Origin: Proteromonas lacertae
Lineage: Eukaryota > Sar > Bigyra > Opalinata > Proteromonadidae
NCBI GenBank assembly: GCA_002245135.1
Contig: NGBS01000333.1
Coordinates: 1 to 64,000, forward strand
Direction of reading: 5' to 3'
DNA length: 64,000 nt
Part shown: one piece after another, positions 37,258 to 48,355 of the stretch
How positions within the stretch are numbered: position 1 is the stretch's first letter
Layout of the letters: every line of letters starts with the position of its first letter
Made by a program: the position numbers and the translations under genes
The notes under the pieces: model-generated
What the model saw: the letters and a program-made list of their open reading frames with translations, nothing else
Database searches by the model: none
What the model was told of the DNA's origin: nothing

Positions 37258-37935
37258 TTTTAAATTTAAAAAGTTTGAAACTTATTTCTAACGACTATCT
37301 TTTTTGAAACAAAATAAAAAATTTATCTGTTATATTATGGAAAGTAGAGTATTTATAGCTTCTGCAGTAGGAGTTTGATAAAATAACGAAGAATAAAATA
37401 AATTCTATTATAGAATGAAGCAACTAAATAAAATATTTATAGAAATATCTTCAAAACATGCTGAATCTGAATAATGTTAAATATAACTGTTTGTGACATT
37501 TAAATATTCTTTTATTTTCACTAACATCAGATCTTGTTCTATAACAATTACTTTTAGTGTTTCATACTTCATCACCAACCAACTTATCATGCCGATATAA
37601 TAGAGAATTATGAATTTTAAATCTTTGAAAGAGGAAATAGAAAAATTAAAAAATCCTCTTTATAAAAGAGAATAATAGAAAATTCTTAACCCTTAACATA
37701 ATATTATTAAAAAAAATAGAAATCCTCCATGATAGAATTTTATGATCCTCTATTATTTTTATCTGACCATAATTCTGTAATAAGAAAGAGAATGCTATAG
37801 AAGAGGATTTGAAGTGTGTATAACGCTATAATTATGTATTTTAAAAGAAAAGTGGAAAAACAAACACAATTTCATCTCATAAAGAGGAATTATCATTATC
37901 ATCTAATTAATGAGTCTTTTTCTTTTTGTTTGGAT
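37258..37935. other. Intergenic spacer without a supported gene
   Basis: AT-rich, with stops in all frames. Short imperfect inverted stretches around GAGGATTT/AAATCCTC occur at about 37,625-37,810. An open hydrophobic frame on the plus strand (37,816-38,115) is opposite the better minus-strand candidate and is not accepted. Confidence 0.5.
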
Positions 37936-38178
37936 TTAATTTATCAATCCTTCTTTGATCTTCTCAACATCCTTCTGTATTTCATCAACCTCATTTTCAT
38001 AATCCTCTTTTGCTTTCTTGGAATCATTGTATTGTTTTTTGTAGGATGCTTTATCTGGGAAGTTTTGAATATCATCGGTCTGATACTGTTCCTTATACTT
38101 ATGCATTTCTTTTAATAATTCATCAATACGGTCGGGTTTTTTGTATGCTTTGTTCATCTGATTTTTCTTGTACTTCAT
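37936..38178 (-). CDS. Small coiled-coil protein, hypothetical
   Basis: An intron-less frame of 80 codons starts at the ATG at 38,178 (MKYKKNQMNKAYKKPDRIDE). The protein is highly charged with heptad-like spacing (LLKEMHKYKEQYQTDD, DYENEVDEIQKDVEKIKEGL), so a short coiled coil is likely. No family is recognised. Its Lys/Glu composition resembles real proteins here more than random AT-rich translation, which gives Ile/Tyr/Leu-rich products. It diverges from RFC4 by about 210 bp. Confidence 0.45.
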   Translation of the reverse strand: MKYKKNQMNKAYKKPDRIDELLKEMHKYKEQYQTDDIQNFPDKASYKKQYNDSKKAKEDYENEVDEIQKDVEKIKEGLIN

Positions 38179-38387
38179 CAGTTTAGTCTTTAAATAACTA
38201 CTTCATAATATAATTCAATTCACATCACATAATTTAATTACTTTTACTTTGATTAACTGTATTCTATTTGAATAGAGAAAAAATAATAGTTTTTCAGTAA
38301 TAATTAGCTTACAACATTAAAAATAAAAAATGAAAATATAGAAACGGATATATTTTATTTCGCTCCAAATTTTAATTTTTCATTTAT

Positions 38388-39629
38388 ATGGCTACTGTAG
38401 AAAGTATCAATTCAAATACTAGCAACAGTGTTAGTAATCATATGCCTTGGGTTGAAAAATAGTATAATTGTATTGTTTTTATTCAAATTAGCCGTCCAAA
38501 GAAAATATCTGATGTTTCTTGCCAAAATGAAGTAATACAAGCATTAACAACATCTGTACAGTCAGGTCATGTAAAAATTACATCTAATATATAATAGCTT
38601 CCTCATTTGTTATTTTATGGTCCTCCAGGAAGTGGTAAAACGTCAACTATTCTAGCATTTTGTCATGAAATCTACGGGTAAGTTATATTTGTTATATTGT
38701 AATATTAGAGATGATGTAAAAGATCGAGTTTTGGAAATGAATGCATCAGATGAAAGAGGTATAGCAGTCATTAGAGAAAAGATAAAAACTTTTGCACAAC
38801 GTAGTGTGTCTTCAAAAAAGTAAATTTAATTAATTACCTATTACTTTAATAGTCAAAATATACCTCCATTCAAGATAATAATATTAGATGAATGTGATAA
38901 TATGACAGGTGATGCTCAATCCGCTCTTAGAAGAATAATTGAGAATTACACAAAAGTTACTAGATTCTGTTTGATATGTAATTATATTAGTAGGTATGTA
39001 ATAATAATAACTATTATTTTTAGAATAATACCACCACTTGCTTCAAGATGTGCTAAATTTCGATATAAGCTGTTATCTTGCAGTTCAATGGTAGATAGAT
39101 TAAAATATATAGCATCAAAGGAGAATATTTCAATTTCGAATGATGATGTATTTGTTACTTTATACAGTATATCAAATGGAGATATGAGAAAATCAATTCA
39201 AATATTACAAAATGCATATTTATTATATGGAAATAATATTAACAATAATGAAATATATGAAATGGCAGGAGTATAATTATAATATATTAATTATATATAG
39301 AAAGTACCTAAAGAGAGAATTGATGAAATATTTGCTGCTTTAAAGTCATTTATATTTGATAATGTTAATAAAGTTGTATATTTATATGTATGTTATGTAA
39401 ATATGTATAGATAAATGGACTAGTACAAGATGGATATAGTGCTGCAACAATAATAAATGAATTTTTCGAATGTTTAAAAACAAGTGAATTATTTGATGAT
39501 AAACAACGTTCTGATATTTGTTTATCAATTGCACATTCAGATTATGCTCTTTCAAAAGGAGCTGATGAATATTTACAACTAATGTCTATTATGTCTACTA
39601 GTATTCAAGCATTATTAGGAGAATTATAA
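38388..39629 (+). CDS. RFC4: Replication factor C small subunit (RFC4 type)
   Basis: RFC loads PCNA on primed DNA; this is one of the four small AAA+ subunits. The ATG at 38,388 gives [19 protein letters not shown] followed by PWVEK. Walker A is [14 protein letters not shown], Walker [12 protein letters not shown] (DECD rather than the usual DEAD), and the arginine-finger box is [19 protein letters not shown] and [18 protein letters not shown] are RFC-box hallmarks, and the C-terminal collar carries [12 protein letters not shown]. About seven introns of 25-45 nt were placed by homology, for example the one within ICNYISR/IIPPL near 38,993. Asp-Glu spacing of the ATPase site is intact. The TRFCLICNY pattern favours RFC4 over RFC2, RFC3 or RFC5. 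Confidence 0.9.
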
Positions 39630-39735
39630 CAATAATGTTAATCAATTTTGATGTTTTTCTATAATTGTGTGATTAGACTAAAATAATATACTAAAAATGA
39701 AAAATTAAATAAAATTAAAACTAATAAAACTATTT

Positions 39736-40862
39736 CTATTCATCATTACTAAATAACGAATGAAAAATGATTGAAATTGATAATGAATCAGATAAAAAAT
39801 CCATAAATCTCTGTCTTGCTCCACTATCATTTTCAGGAGCTGCTAAATTCATCAATGCACCAATAGAACACGTCTGACACAATACATCATTCGAAAACAC
39901 CAAATCACCCAAATAATTCATTATTTTATCATTACTCAAAATTTCATTTTTACTTCTATCATCTCTCGCTAAATTCTGAAGACAACCAGCAGCAGAACCA
40001 GCAACCATTTCATGTGGATATCTTAATAACTTTATAATAATTGGAATTATTCCACTTTCTCGAATTATAGGTAATGACATTGGATCACTCGATATATTGT
40101 GAAGCGTTGATATTGATCTGATGGTAATATCATGATTATTTGAGATTCTGATTAAATTACATACTAAAACTACTCCTTCTAATTCTCTTACCTTTATCCT
40201 TCCTAATGAATTGTATGTAATACTCTGTAAAGCACCTAATGAAGCACATCTTATATCAATATTGTCTATTCTCAACATTTTGATTAAATCGTCTATTATT
40301 CCATTATTAATTACACTTCTTATCTATTATTGTTAATAATAATTAAATGAATAGTATATAATTTTATACATTTTCTCTTTCGTAACATAGATTTAGTATT
40401 ACTTTTGCAGCTTCTATTGCATGTCTATTTATAACAATTAAAAAATAACAAAAAGAATGATACTCTGAACTATATGGTACTTTTAGAATAACTGAAATAG
40501 TTTCAATACAAAATGGTGGAGGATTTTTTCTATTGCTTTCAATTCTAAACAAAACTTTTAAACACTAATTAGTAAATCTTCATAAAATATATACTGATAA
40601 AAAAAGCAGTTGCAGTTTTTCATCACCTGTATCAACAGTTTGTCTTAATGCCCTTTGTATAAAACCCATTTCTTGAGTTTTAGAATCTCTATCTCTGGGA
40701 CTATAATGATTAAATTAACAATGTGTTTATATTTATATAATCATACACATTATTTGCTGATAGGTAAGCTTCTATAAGAGAATGTAATTCTTTATGACAA
40801 TGTTTTTCAAGTGAAGAATTCTTTTCCAAAAAATCATTTAATTCTTTTAACTCTGTATCCAT
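39736..40862 (-). CDS. Armadillo-repeat protein
   Basis: The ATG at 40,862 gives MDTELKELNDFLEKNSSLEK. After short introns the chain contains several armadillo-type helical repeats: HAIEAAKVILNLCYEREN, INNGIIDDLIKML, CASLGALQSITYNSLGRI, RSISTLHNISSDPMSLPII, AGSAAGCLQNLARDDRSK and CSIGALMNLAAPEND. One intron of 46 nt or so (GTATAAAATTATA...AATAATAG) joins YEREN to IRSVINNG in phase. The total is about 330 residues, shorter than beta-catenin or importin-alpha. ARM proteins act as protein-binding scaffolds, and the partner cannot be told. It is head-to-head with mago nashi with a 110-bp gap, so the promoters must be compact. Confidence 0.7.
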
Positions 40863-40972
40863 TGCTATTTCCCCTCTATTCCATACTTACAGTTATTTTT
40901 GTAAATTGACAATGTAATTGACATAATATTACCAAGCTTTTGATTTGATTTTCATTTCTCATTTTTCATAAA

Positions 40973-41500
40973 ATGCCATCTACAGGCCATTTTTACTTTA
41001 GATATTAGTATAATACAAACAATATTTATATTATCTTGCATTTTAGTGTTGGTCATAAAGATAGAGTTAATGGACACGAATTTATGGAATATGAGTTTGA
41101 TCACGATGGTCATTTAAAATATGCAAATAGTTCTCATTATAAAGGAGATTTTCAAATTAGAAAAGAAGGTATAAATACATTTCTTATGTAACTGTGATAA
41201 ATAGCATATGTAACAAATGCAGTGTTGAAAGAATTGCAGCAAATGATAGAAGAAAGTCATATTATGGATTGTGATGATTCAAACTGGCCAGAACCAAATG
41301 AATTAGGAAAACAAGAACTTGAAATTAGATATGGTGATTATCATATTTGTTTTACATGTTCAAAGATAAATACAATGGGTGAAATACAAAAAAGTAAAGA
41401 TGTTGATGGATTAACGACCTTTTATTATTTAGTTCAAGATGTTCGTAGTTTAGTATTATCACTAATTGGTTTACATTTTAAGATTAAGCCAATACCATAA
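40973..41500 (+). CDS. MAGOH: Mago nashi, exon-junction complex subunit
   Basis: Mago nashi binds Y14/RBM8A in the exon junction complex. The ATG at 40,973 gives [12 protein letters not shown] across a 37-38-nt intron (GTATAATACAAAC...ATTTTAG), then [21 protein letters not shown] second 36-nt intron (GTATAAATAC...AAATAG) joins RKE to [12 protein letters not shown]. The rest ([61 protein letters not shown]) matches the family over its full length of about 150 residues. Its last codons lie inside the duplicated segment that flanks the RHS-like insertion, but this copy is intact. Confidence 0.97.
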
Positions 41501-41784
41501 TTTGTATCTTAATTCTTTTAATTTTTTGTTTAACCCAATAAATGAATATATTATTAAATAATATCATAGACATACATACATATTTATATGTGTTATTAAA
41601 TCATCATTTCAGGCGTTAGTGGTTTTTCTTCTTCCATTTGTCTAACATATTCATTCAACCATTCTTCAATCTATAAATAACATTAAATATAAACAATATG
41701 AATATTATACTTTAACAATATTGTGATGATCCATTAATCTTTTACTAACAACAATATGTTGGAAATCATCTCTACAACCTTCAT
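41442..41784. repeat. Direct repeat, left copy (mago-lipase junction)
   Basis: This segment recurs at 45,548-45,876 with only a few differences: a 12-bp gap in the mago part and scattered single-base changes. It spans the last mago codons, the short mago/lipase spacer and the last two exons of the lipase gene. The RHS-like gene lies between the copies. Confidence 0.93.
41596..41784 (-). pseudogene. Orphan 3' end of the DAG-lipase-like gene
   Basis: On the minus strand this reads as the last codons of the lipase (DDFQHIVVSKRLMDHHNI, intron, EEWLNEYVRQMEEEKPLTPE). It stops abruptly at 41,784 where the inserted sequence begins. The intact lipase uses the right-hand copy, so this is a displaced fragment with no promoter or catalytic part. 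Confidence 0.85.
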
Positions 41785-41867
41785 TTGTTATTAATGAATG
41801 ATTTTATTTTCTTACTGAATTAGTTATTGAATACATACTATGATCAAACTGCTGATAGAAAAATAAG

Positions 41868-41870
<3 letters not shown>

Positions 41871-41912
<42 letters not shown>
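41871..41912. repeat. ATA/TAA triplet microsatellite
   Basis: About 14 uninterrupted TAA units lie just downstream of the RHS-like stop codon. It is a simple-sequence tract near the left end of the insertion. Confidence 0.9.
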
Positions 41913-41922
41913 GATTAAGTAA

Positions 41923-44900
41923 TTAATCAATTCTTCTAAATAGCATATCTAAACAAAATTCATTCACTCTATTATCATTTATTTGAATGTATATTGTGTT
42001 CTTATCTCTTTTATACTCATCACAAATTCCTATTAAAGTAATTTCTGTTTTAGTCAATCCAACATTAGGATCAATTCTCAAATATTTTTTGATATCATCT
42101 AAAAAGTAATCAACTTCATAATCAATTAATTCTTTGATTATTGAATCTAATACATTTGTTCTACTTGCTGTTTTAAAATTGGTAATACAAAATTTTTTAA
42201 TTTTTAAGGCTTCTTCGTATGTATTTATCCTTTGATTGCATGCTTGAGTATATTTTTTTATTTCTTCACTAACATATTCACTATAATTTCTTTCAATTGT
42301 TTCTAAACCATTTACTTTGTATTTGAAAATGAAGTGAGATAATGATGTATCTTGAGGCTTTGTAATAGTAATACCTTCCTTATCATCTATAACATTACTT
42401 GCATAGCAATATGTCTCAAGAAAATCAGCATATTCCATATCTGCTGCTATACTTTCGATGCATTTCGAATATATTTTAGCCCAATAGTCTTCACCATATA
42501 ATACATTATAAATAGAAGCAAAAAGTAATTGTCTTGGTAGATTCCTAATAACTTTATATTCTATAGCTTATTTCTCATTCTAGAGTAGACAATATTCCAA
42601 TCTCTTCATTAGAAAATACATCAAAATATAATTCTTGTATTGGTTTTCTATTCTCTATAATGTTGCCATAATTTTTTTCATCTGGAGATGATATGCAAAA
42701 TATATTTGTATTACCAGGATTGATGTTATATGTATCTACAATTATCAATGCGAGAGGCTTTATTTTCATATTGTCATAATTCTCAAATGTTCCATTATTA
42801 ATTAAATATTTCGATGGATCACCTTTATGATTTCCTTTCATTATTATCACAGTGAAATTATTATTAATCTCATTTTGATATTCCATTATCTTTAAAATCA
42901 CAAATATCAAAAAACTGGTTTTGCCACAACCTGGATGGCCTCTTAATAACATTGTTATACGATCTTTTTGACGAATATGATACCATATCGTCTAATATTT
43001 TATTCAAAAACTCCCAAACTTGAATATAAACAGATCTAACATATATTATATTCCTAAGATAGTTAGATAATTTTGCTCCATTCAATATTATTATATATTT
43101 GTTGTCTGGTGTTAATATTGGATTCTTTCCAAAAAATATAGATTTTAAATAATCTTCATGTTTATTTATGATTGTTTCTTCTTTTCTATATGTAAATATT
43201 TTATTACCTTCATAAATATAATATCCATTTCTACAATCACATTCATAAAATAAATCTCTTCTATCATCTAAAACACCACATTTCTGACAAATATAACCAT
43301 TATTAAGTTTTCTTTTAAATGGTTCATTTGATCCACATGTTGGCAAATTTATTGGTATAATTGAATTCGAAGGTGGTAATGAATTTGATGTAATATCTGT
43401 TGTAATTCCACTACTATTTTCTAATATTATAGCTTCATCTACACAATTACTTTTTATTGTTAAATAAAAATTATCTATACTTCGTTCATCCAGTTTTAAA
43501 GTATAAAAACTTAACCTATCCAGATTTGAAATAATTTGACTTCTACTATTTGTGTCATTCCAATTATATCCATATTTATTATTAATCATGAAATTTGTCA
43601 TTGATGCTTTTAAATATTCACCATATGGTTGAAATGAAGCATCTCCATTGGATAGATCAGGTCTTACGTAATCATTAATACTAATAAATACTATATTCAC
43701 TTTAGGAATGAACTGGATATCATTTTTGAATGCATTGACGCATTCCATCAAATATTTCATATCACGATTACTGTAATAATTTTCAAAAGAGAATTTACTC
43801 TTAACAAGAGCATATAATATGCTATTATTACACAGTAATATCTGTTTATCATACAAACTGTATATATAATCAGCTTCATTCTTCAATATGTTCTTTTCAT
43901 TATTTGGAAGATTATTGTAATTATTTATTCTGTTGATACTAATATTTTTCAAATTTTGGCAATTTTTATCAATTTCTCTTTGTATAACATTATCTTTCTT
44001 TAATATTATTGAATTTACAAAATGCTATAATATATAAAATAATATTGTTATACATATGTTAGTAGGACTTTGAATTTATCATTCTTTACCTCCTCTTTTG
44101 CGATTTCCTTTAACTCATCATTTTTAATATACTATAATAATATACAAATAAATATATATACACCTAAATTTTGTAACGATTCTCTAATTTCATCTTCACT
44201 ACTGTGTTCTAATTGTTGAATGATTTCTTCCTTCATTTCCACAATATACATAAGCAGTAATATCATCACTGTGTCTTTTACTTCATGAGCATCTGATACA
44301 GTGATCTGTATTCCAGATATACTTTTATGATTTAATATAGATGCATCAATCACTGGAAAATTTGAACAATTTTGATATGATAAAAAACTGTTTACATGAA
44401 ACTTTGAATCTTTAATGCATTTAACTCTATCTTCAATCATCGCATTTGTAAAATATAATGGGACTTTTATTGATTGATTTTGACCTGCTTGATTTGTTCT
44501 TGGACGACCTCTTCCTCTTCTATCTTCAGTAGCTGGCATGCTTGAAATACTTAATATCTCTTTATTAATTATTCTAGTAAATATGTAGATTATTATCTTC
44601 TCATAATATAATCCTTGATTTTCTTGTTTATAAAGTCTATAAAATGTGTAAAATTGTTCCTCATTCTCTATAGAAAAGTATTTTCTAGCTATATCTTCAC
44701 ACTCTTTACAAATAAATCTCACATTGTAAGGGTTGTCATCAACTTTATTCACATTGTATATATATAAATTAGCATCATATTCAGAAGGCATATGTGTATA
44801 AAATTTAATTTCATTTTTACCAACTTCCACTCCCTTCTTAAGAAATGGAATATAACCATTATACTTCTCCACATTCTCATTGAATTTTTCTTTTTCTTCA

Positions 44901-45403
44901 TCCGTCATTATACAACAACTCTTAAAATAATCTAAATTATCTGTTCTACTGTTTAAAGGTAAAAGATAGAATATAATTGGGTTTCTCTTTGTCTTATATA
45001 CTTTGTAAAGTTTTTGGACATAATTACATACATTAATAACAATGTCATAATTGGTATATTCATCCTCTGTTATTTTTATATTATCTATTATTAGAACACT
45101 TTTTTCTTTTCCATTTCTTGCAAAACTAGACACACCTATATCTTCACTCTCAATACAATCTACATCATATTTCTGTTTTAATCGAGTAGCTAAATAAGAG
45201 CAAAATATACTCTTCCCTAATCCTGGAGATCCATACACAAGAAAACATATTTGTTTTATATACGGCTTACTATCCTTAAACGCTATCTTTTCTTCCATTT
45301 TCTGTAATATTTCATTATAACATGGCCTGATATACCAACTGTTACCTTCAATGTCTATAAACTTTTCATTTTCGGGAATACTAATAACATTACTACCATT
45401 CAT
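41923..45403 (-). CDS. RHS/Crinkler-type double P-loop ATPase on an inserted segment
   Basis: One spliced gene of roughly 1,050-1,100 residues from the ATG at 45,403. ATPase unit 1: WYIRPCYNEILQKMEEK, Walker A FLVYGSPGLGKSIFC, Walker B KSVLIIDNIK, then an AT-hook-like RGRGRPRT. Unit 2: an N-terminal part with a Cys cluster (ICQKCGVLDDR, YECDCRNG), Walker A MLLRGHPGCGKTSFL, Walker B ALIIVDTYNI, and ISSPDEKNYGNI followed by SNEEIGIL. That RPCY / GxPGxGKS / SSPxxxNY / EEI series is typical of retrotransposon-hot-spot (RHS) and Crinkler proteins. Introns of 30 nt (44,132-44,161), about 65 nt and 46 nt (42,545-42,590) keep phase; a frame change near 42,965 needs a 28-nt intron. I could not see a clear nuclease motif. 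It lies between direct repeats, unlike ordinary neighbours. Confidence 0.7.
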
Positions 45404-45547
45404 CTAATAATATAGTAAATATGTTAAATATATACACTTTATAATATAACAATAATTAATTAAATAGGTTTATGAGTTAGATTGAGAAATGCAACAATCA
45501 CTTCAATATCAAGCCAAACCTATCATTCAAAAATTAATTCTAATTTC

Positions 45548-45876
45548 TTCGTAGTTTAATTGGTTTACATTTTAAGATTAAGCCAATACCATAATTTGTA
45601 TCTAATTCTTTTGATTTTTTGTTTAACCCAATAAATGAATATATTATTAAATAATATCATAGACATACATACATATTTATATGTGTTATTAAATCATCAT
45701 TTCAGGCGTTAGTGGTTTTTCTTCTTCCATTTGTCTAACATATTCATTCAACCATTCTTCAATCTAAAAATAACATTAAATATAAACAATATGAATATTA
45801 TACTTTAACAATATTGTGATGATCCATTAATCTTTTACTAACAACAATATGTTGGAAATCATCTCTACAACCCTCA
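45548..45876. repeat. Direct repeat, right copy (mago fragment plus lipase 3' end)
   Basis: The first ~47 bp (45,548-45,594) repeat the last mago codons ([10 protein letters not shown] and stop) with a 12-bp loss. The remainder is the genuine 3' end of the lipase gene. The match to 41,442-41,784 stops at the same base that bounds the insert on the left. Confidence 0.92.
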
Positions 45877-47567
45877 TGCGCTCTGAATGTAATATCTTCT
45901 TTACCACAAACACTCCAATGATTATTATACTTCATTCTAATATGAATTATTTTACCAGGCATATAACCATGCACAGAAGCTAATCGGTGATTTGTATTAA
46001 CTTGTATTCTTGGATCATAGTTCTTTGTCTCTTCATCTATGAAACTGATATATTCATCTGGATTCTTATTCTTAAACCAACTTTGTAATGCATGGAATTT
46101 AGTTGTTTCTGTATGTGCTAATGCCCATGACTATTGAATTAATAATAATATAATAATTATATATATATATACCATTGATGCTATTAATTTCTCTATTGAA
46201 TGAGGTGATAATCTTGGTATTACATCATTACCAAATACAGTAGAAATAGTATATTTCTCAGTGAATTTAGCTAATTCTAATGTCATTGTACAACCAACAG
46301 GTTCATATAAATAACACTTTACATTTGGATAATCTTTATAGAGTAATAAACTCAATACACAAGCAGTAGATGCACCTAATGAATGACCTGTTAGTAATAA
46401 ATCATATCCTGTACAATCAATCTATATATATATATATTATATAATAATACATTAATATTTGGATGATAAAAAGCATATTGTGATTGTTGTCCTTTCAATA
46501 ATACTGGTAGACAAGGACATTCATTCTCTAACTCATCATAGATGGTTTTAGCTGTATATAATACACCTTTATGAATAAAATTATCACCTCCACTTATTCC
46601 TAAAGATTCTGCTAAATCATCTACATTCTCCATATTAATCTCTAAATCTGTGAATAAATCTACAATATCCAACGTACCTCTAACTGCTATGATAATTCTT
46701 CTCTTAATATGATCAATTGCTACAACGAATGGAACACGATATAAACCACTACTTAAATTAGCATATAATATATCTTCATTGGTTAATTTACCCCAATCTA
46801 AAAAGGCTCTCTATAAAATAATATAATATAAGTATCCATACAGTATATATCTCACCTGTACAATGATTATCATTAACAATATTCTTAGGGATATTCACAC
46901 AACAACAACATCCTTTTGAACCACATGTTAGTTTAATAAAGTTAGTCCATTTCTTATATGAATATAATGTCCAACCATATACACATGATGCATATTTACA
47001 CACTTCAGCTAAATCCTTCATTTGTTCATAGGAAGTACCACTAAATGGCATGTTATCATCAAATCTTGGAACATCACCAATATCAAATTCTAAATGGAAA
47101 TTTCCATCTTTATAATTGACATGAGTTAATGGATCTGTTGGATTTTCTGTCTTGATGATTTGTAATTGTCGAACCAAGCCTAATGCTGCTACAATATCAC
47201 CAAATGTAGCATCTTCTACTATTCCTGCATTTTTGATTGTATTTGCTACACTTTCATACACTTCATTATTCTTTGTAAAACAATAACATGTATATCTCAA
47301 TCTATTTAAATTATATAATATATATATATATATATACATTGCATTTAGCCATTTATTACTACATAAAACCAACCCTGTTGTTAACATTCCACAACATCCT
47401 CTTGTCATTAAATCAATTAATGACAAAATAATATAAATTATAATTATTACTGATAATTCTACAGAAACACATGTAATTCCAGCTAGTGATAACTTAACAA
47501 TTAGGAAAACAATCCATAAAAAACCTGTTGCTATAAACAAAAAATATGCTAACAATAAATATGACAT
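45689..47567 (-). CDS. Diacylglycerol-lipase-like membrane lipase (class 3)
   Basis: Resembles sn-1-specific DAG lipases, which release 2-acylglycerol at membranes. The ATG at 47,567 gives MSYLLLAYFLFIATGFLWIV, the first of about three to four membrane segments (another is LSVIIIIYIILSLIDLM). A Cys-rich region follows, then the catalytic core: AFLDWGKLTNEDILYANLSS, VAIDHIKRRIIIAVRGTLD, the nucleophile elbow LLLTGHSLGAS, the aspartate in FGNDVIPRLS and HRLASVHGYMPGKIIHI. About six short introns fit, including AT microsatellite-like ones near 46,140 and 46,430. The last exons (HHNIVK / EEWLNEYVRQ) lie in the right direct repeat, whose other copy is displaced by the RHS-like insert. The catalytic triad looks complete. 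Confidence 0.85.
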
Positions 47568-48355
47568 GAAATCGTAGTTTCGATTCTATTGATACTTATA
47601 TTATTCAATTATACACTATGCATTGTAGATTTGTATGAAACTAAGGAAAGAACACCTTCAATCTATGATAAAGTAATAATTAAAAATAAATATACGATGC
47701 CATAAACAATCTGATGTAATATAGATAAAGAAAAGAAAACATGAACAAATTCCCTACGAATAAACGAATGATTCATACATTGAAAAACAGGTATGTTCTC
47801 TGAAACTAGCATCAATCCATCCCACCACCAACAGAATTGATAGAATCAATCTTATGATTACAAGGTATCCCAGACCTGTAAAATCATCATAACCACAAGG
47901 CAACCGTCTTGAAAGTAGTTTTAAATGACCCATCTACTTCTTTGCCTTTCAGAACTAAACTAAAATTAAAAAAGAGTGATTCTATATTTTCGAGCTTTTA
48001 GCTTGATATTAGTTTTTTAAAGAAGAAAATTCTTCTAAAATAGAATAATTTATAATCAAAAGACTAAATAATAAGCGAAATGCATGGACATAGAAGAGGA
48101 GTGTAAATCAATCACAAGTTTTTTAGGTTCGAAAAGATGTATTTAGCAAATATAGGCTTCTAGAATCATAGTATTGATGTTCTTTATTCCTTTATCACTA
48201 GTAAATCTGTTTTAGTTTTTAAATTTCATCTCAAACATGTTTGCTTTGTCGTTTTAACTTTCAAAAAGACATTTTTTTAGAATCAACCATCCATTATATT
48301 TATTATTTGTTGTTATATTTGGCTTAATTTATTTATTATATATTTATAAACTTAA
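47568..48355. other. Divergent intergenic spacer with a less AT-rich patch
   Basis: This lies between the lipase and channel start codons, which diverge. No open frame is convincing. About 47,790-47,960 is clearly richer in G and C than surrounding spacers (ATCCATCCCACCACCAACAG, AAGGTATCCCAGACCTG), and T6 stands at about 48,013. This could be an unrecognised RNA gene or a regulatory block. I could not match it to tRNA, U1-U6, 5S or SRP RNA. Confidence 0.4.

Noticed and set aside
37816-38115. 99-codon hydrophobic plus-strand frame
   Set aside because: It is opposite a charged, coiled-coil minus-strand frame; its Phe/Leu/Ile-rich sequence is what the complement of Lys/Glu codons gives.
42575-42590. 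Pseudogene lesion (TGA) in the RHS-like gene
   Set aside because: A 46-nt GT-AG intron at 42,545-42,590 restores frame (ILNLPRQLL), so no lesion is required.
41923-45403. Two separate tandem ATPase genes
   Set aside because: Introns of 30 and about 65 nt join the two units in phase with no start or stop needed between them, so one gene is simpler.
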